Source: Leishmania martiniquensis | Taxonomy: Eukaryota; Euglenozoa; Kinetoplastea; Trypanosomatida; Trypanosomatidae | Assembly (NCBI RefSeq): GCF_017916325.1 | Contig: NC_090166.1 | Location: forward strand, 231,001 to 295,000 | Length of the DNA stretch: 64,000 nt | Direction of reading: 5' to 3' | Part shown: positions 61,817 to 64,000 of the stretch, piece by piece | How positions within the stretch are numbered: the stretch's first letter is position 1 | Layout of the letters: every line of letters starts with the position of its first letter | Notes under the pieces: model-generated | The model's input: only the letters and a program-made list of their open reading frames with translations | What the model was told of the DNA's origin: nothing | The model's database searches: none | Position numbers and translations under genes: made by a program

Positions 61817-64000
61817 CTCCGGTAACGAGCGACGAGGTCGCCCTGCCGTTTTTCTTGTTGTTTTAGGCGTAACACTTACGTCACGTACGACGGCATGGGC
61901 AAGAGACAATGTTTCGGAAGAGGACAGACAGAGAGAGAGTAAAGAACTGTTTGGCGAGCGATCCGTCGTGTTGTCCCAGTTGAGTCACAGACGCATTCCA
62001 CGACGTGCGCACACGAGCGGCCATAGCTCACCCGCCTCTCTCTCGGGAATGCGGGCGAGCTCAAGGAGGCAGCGGGCCACCCTCAGGAAAACGCTCCCCG
62101 AGGCCGTGCAGTCTGTGTGTCCGCCGTGCCTGAACGCTCGTGCGCGCAGCGGTCCCGATTTTTCGCATCCCTCAGCATATCTCGGTACCACGTCACTGTC
62201 TGAAGATAGGGAGAGAGGCTCGCTGCCATCCTGCTCTCTTGCGGCCGATATCAACGGGGACGTGGCTGCGCGGCCGGCCCGCAGTGTCTGCCTCAGCTAG
62301 CGAGAGGCTCCTATGCGTCTGTGAAAGCAGAGGAATCCTGCCCTCTCCGCCGCCCGCACGCCCTTGACAGTGCTATGTTGGCATGGAGAAAGGAATCTGT
62401 GAACAGACGTGTGTTTGCACAGAAGGACACTATATTCTGTGCGGTAGAAGCCGTACGCGTGCAGTGAAAGGACAGCCGCAGACTCCCGGAGAGGGCGGGA
62501 AGCACATCAGCGCTGGTGTCGTACACTCACTGGCGTGACTAGGCAGTCCAATTATTTTATGAAGTAGAGCACGCTTGTGGACTCGAGCGCTTCGCCGCCG
62601 TCGCAGAGTACATCGAATACAACGCCGGCTCGGAGGCTCTTATGTATATATATATATATACCTACTGGGGGAAGCAGGGAGAGGAGGGACGGGGGTGACA
62701 CAGCGCTGATAGTGTCACTGGCTTTAGCACTATCCCTGCGCCCCACGTTGCTGCGGCAGGTATCCAACAGTGTGGAATGGTTGCCGTGCGCAGTAGGCAC
62801 CAACAAAGGCTTTTGGCCGCCCTGTCGGCTCAACAGTCATGCTCTTCGTGATGGGGAACGGCTGCACCCGTGTGCGCTTCTTCTCCGCGTGTTGCGCCGT
62901 ACACTACGCCTCGGGGAAAGGGATGTGCTCCTAGCGTCCGAGACGGCAGACGAGCTCGCTGAGCCACGCAGTGGGCGACGGCGTCTCTGACACGGCCCAT
63001 TTCAAAATCGTGCCAGCTCAGTTCTTGCACTGCAGTACATAAGGTCGAAAGCCCACCGGAAATAACAGCTGCACGCCGAGGGCTTGCAACGCGAGTATGC
63101 GTCCCCCAATGCGACGCGTTACTTCCTCATGCCCCGCAGCAGGGCTGGTGTTACGCGCCAGAAGGTGAGAGGGCCAGGAGGCGAGCAGCAGCTCCGCGTG
63201 CGCTGCTGCGTCTCCGGTCATCAAGTTTCCCTTGCAGTATTCCGGGCACCAGCCCTATCGCTCCATACGCAGCGAAGTCGCTGCAGGTAAGGAGGTAGCA
63301 TTCTCTTGACGGCATGCCGACGTATATAACGGGATGACGCCGCATCGCTGCATCTCCAGACCTCATGGCTGCCTGGTTTGCGACGCGTGGCCTCAGCGGG
63401 GCAAAGGGGAGGGGGGCGGGGACCACGCCACCTGATAGTCGTCGCTAGAAGACCACTGACTTTCCTTTTTCTGGAGAGTCCGCAGATAGCTCGCCAGAAA
63501 AAGTCACGCTGAGGCGTGCACGACCACAGCGCACGAAGGGGTCGTGTGCAAGCGGAGTCTCGGGAGGAGAGAGGAACAATGCTCACACATTCCTACCGAA
63601 GCTGCCGAGTCTTTGCGACAGCAGCGTCAACAGACATGCACGGCCTCTCCACGTCACACACGTACAGCAGCGCCCCGGCCTGAGTGCGGAGTGCCAAAGG
63701 CAGATGCCGCGCAGCAGCGCTGTGGGGTGGAGGGGCCGTCGATTGGGGTCCTTTAAGGGGTCTCGGTTGCCTGCGCGCTGTGGGGTGCCCACTAGAGCTG
63801 CGGCCGCCTTGACGTGAGAGTGCTGAGAGGCCTTCCTGCAGTTTTCTGGCGCTTTCCCACCGCGTCGCGGCCACGAAAAGCAGCGTTCATTTCATCAGGG
63901 CAGAGTAGAGAGAGCCGAGAAGCTACCTTCAATGGCCCCCACGCGTTCGAGAGGACGGCCCTCCGCTCGGCTAGTCACGCCGTGGGCTACCCCACTGCCT
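61817..64000. other. Right-hand gene-free region
   Basis: The segment 61817-61950 is the 5' flank of paralogue 3 with a purine splice tract. A TA run lies at about 62644-62660. From 62700 on, the sequence loses strand bias and has no long ATG-started frame on either strand; stops occur in all three minus frames within the last 80 bases, so no gene enters from the right. It may be the 3' UTR of a gene beyond the window or a decayed element. I could not identify it. Confidence 0.45.
62644..62660. repeat. TA microsatellite
   Basis: Perfect TA run in the gene-free right end. Similar runs elsewhere in this window lie a few hundred bases 3' of genes, so a gene 3' end may lie to its right, outside the window. 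Confidence 0.8.

Noticed and set aside
1..64000. CRISPR arrays, bacterial operons, ribosome binding sites, tRNA or rRNA genes
   Set aside because: None seen; no regularly spaced repeats, no cloverleaf or rRNA-like blocks. The gene organisation is that of a kinetoplastid polycistron, so Shine-Dalgarno sites and operators are not expected.

Overview
The window looks like kinetoplastid nuclear DNA, most likely Leishmania, and a Viannia-type species is possible. The evidence is a GC-rich sequence with intronless genes all on the minus strand. The intergenic plus strand is purine-rich, so the minus strand carries pyrimidine tracts before AG trans-splice acceptors. GT/CA and TA microsatellites are common, and one block near 33.5-33.95 kb matches a Leishmania SIDER2 retroposon. 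I read the whole window as part of one polycistronic unit transcribed from right to left. The species call and several family calls come from memory of those families, not from a search.

Layout, left to right. A large Ser/Pro-rich gene runs off the left edge (1-3098); its frame has no stop across the whole stretch. Next is a 1202-residue Ser-rich protein with recurring acidic SI-x-F motifs (5411-9019). Two C2-domain genes follow (10787-11590 and 12745-14088), then a mitochondrial FtsH/m-AAA protease with a long insertion (14752-17622). The 5.8 kb after that has no intact gene, but 18.6-20.7 kb holds decayed coding-like sequence on the opposite strand. A 162-residue hypothetical gene (23459-23947) has an ATG-less open frame just upstream of it. 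A 487-bp fragment (25772-26258) is a near-exact copy of the 3' part of the MFS/nodulin-like transporter gene at 29335-32283. A SIDER2-like element lies near 33.4-33.96 kb. A ubiquitin-like plus coiled-coil plus CesT-chaperone-like protein follows (36010-36951), then a possible decayed gene (37.6-38.7 kb). Two BAR-like helical proteins (39888-40790 and 43561-44892) come next; the second is flanked by 247-bp direct repeats. Two more C2 genes with Pro/Tyr/Gly-rich tails follow (46433-47188 and 48296-49132). Three tandem paralogues of a large four-TM protein family (52834-54792, 56102-58012, 59957-61816) share almost identical internal DNA blocks. The last 2.2 kb has no intact gene.

Many products appear to act at membranes: C2 lipid-binding modules, BAR-like proteins, an MFS carrier, a mitochondrial inner-membrane protease and the four-TM six-cysteine family. 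Clustering is not good evidence of shared function in kinetoplastids, because neighbours in a polycistron are usually unrelated. The most distinctive features are the mosaic four-TM family with apparent gene conversion, the CesT-like eukaryotic protein, the FtsH insertion and the direct-repeat pairs that could support gene amplification.
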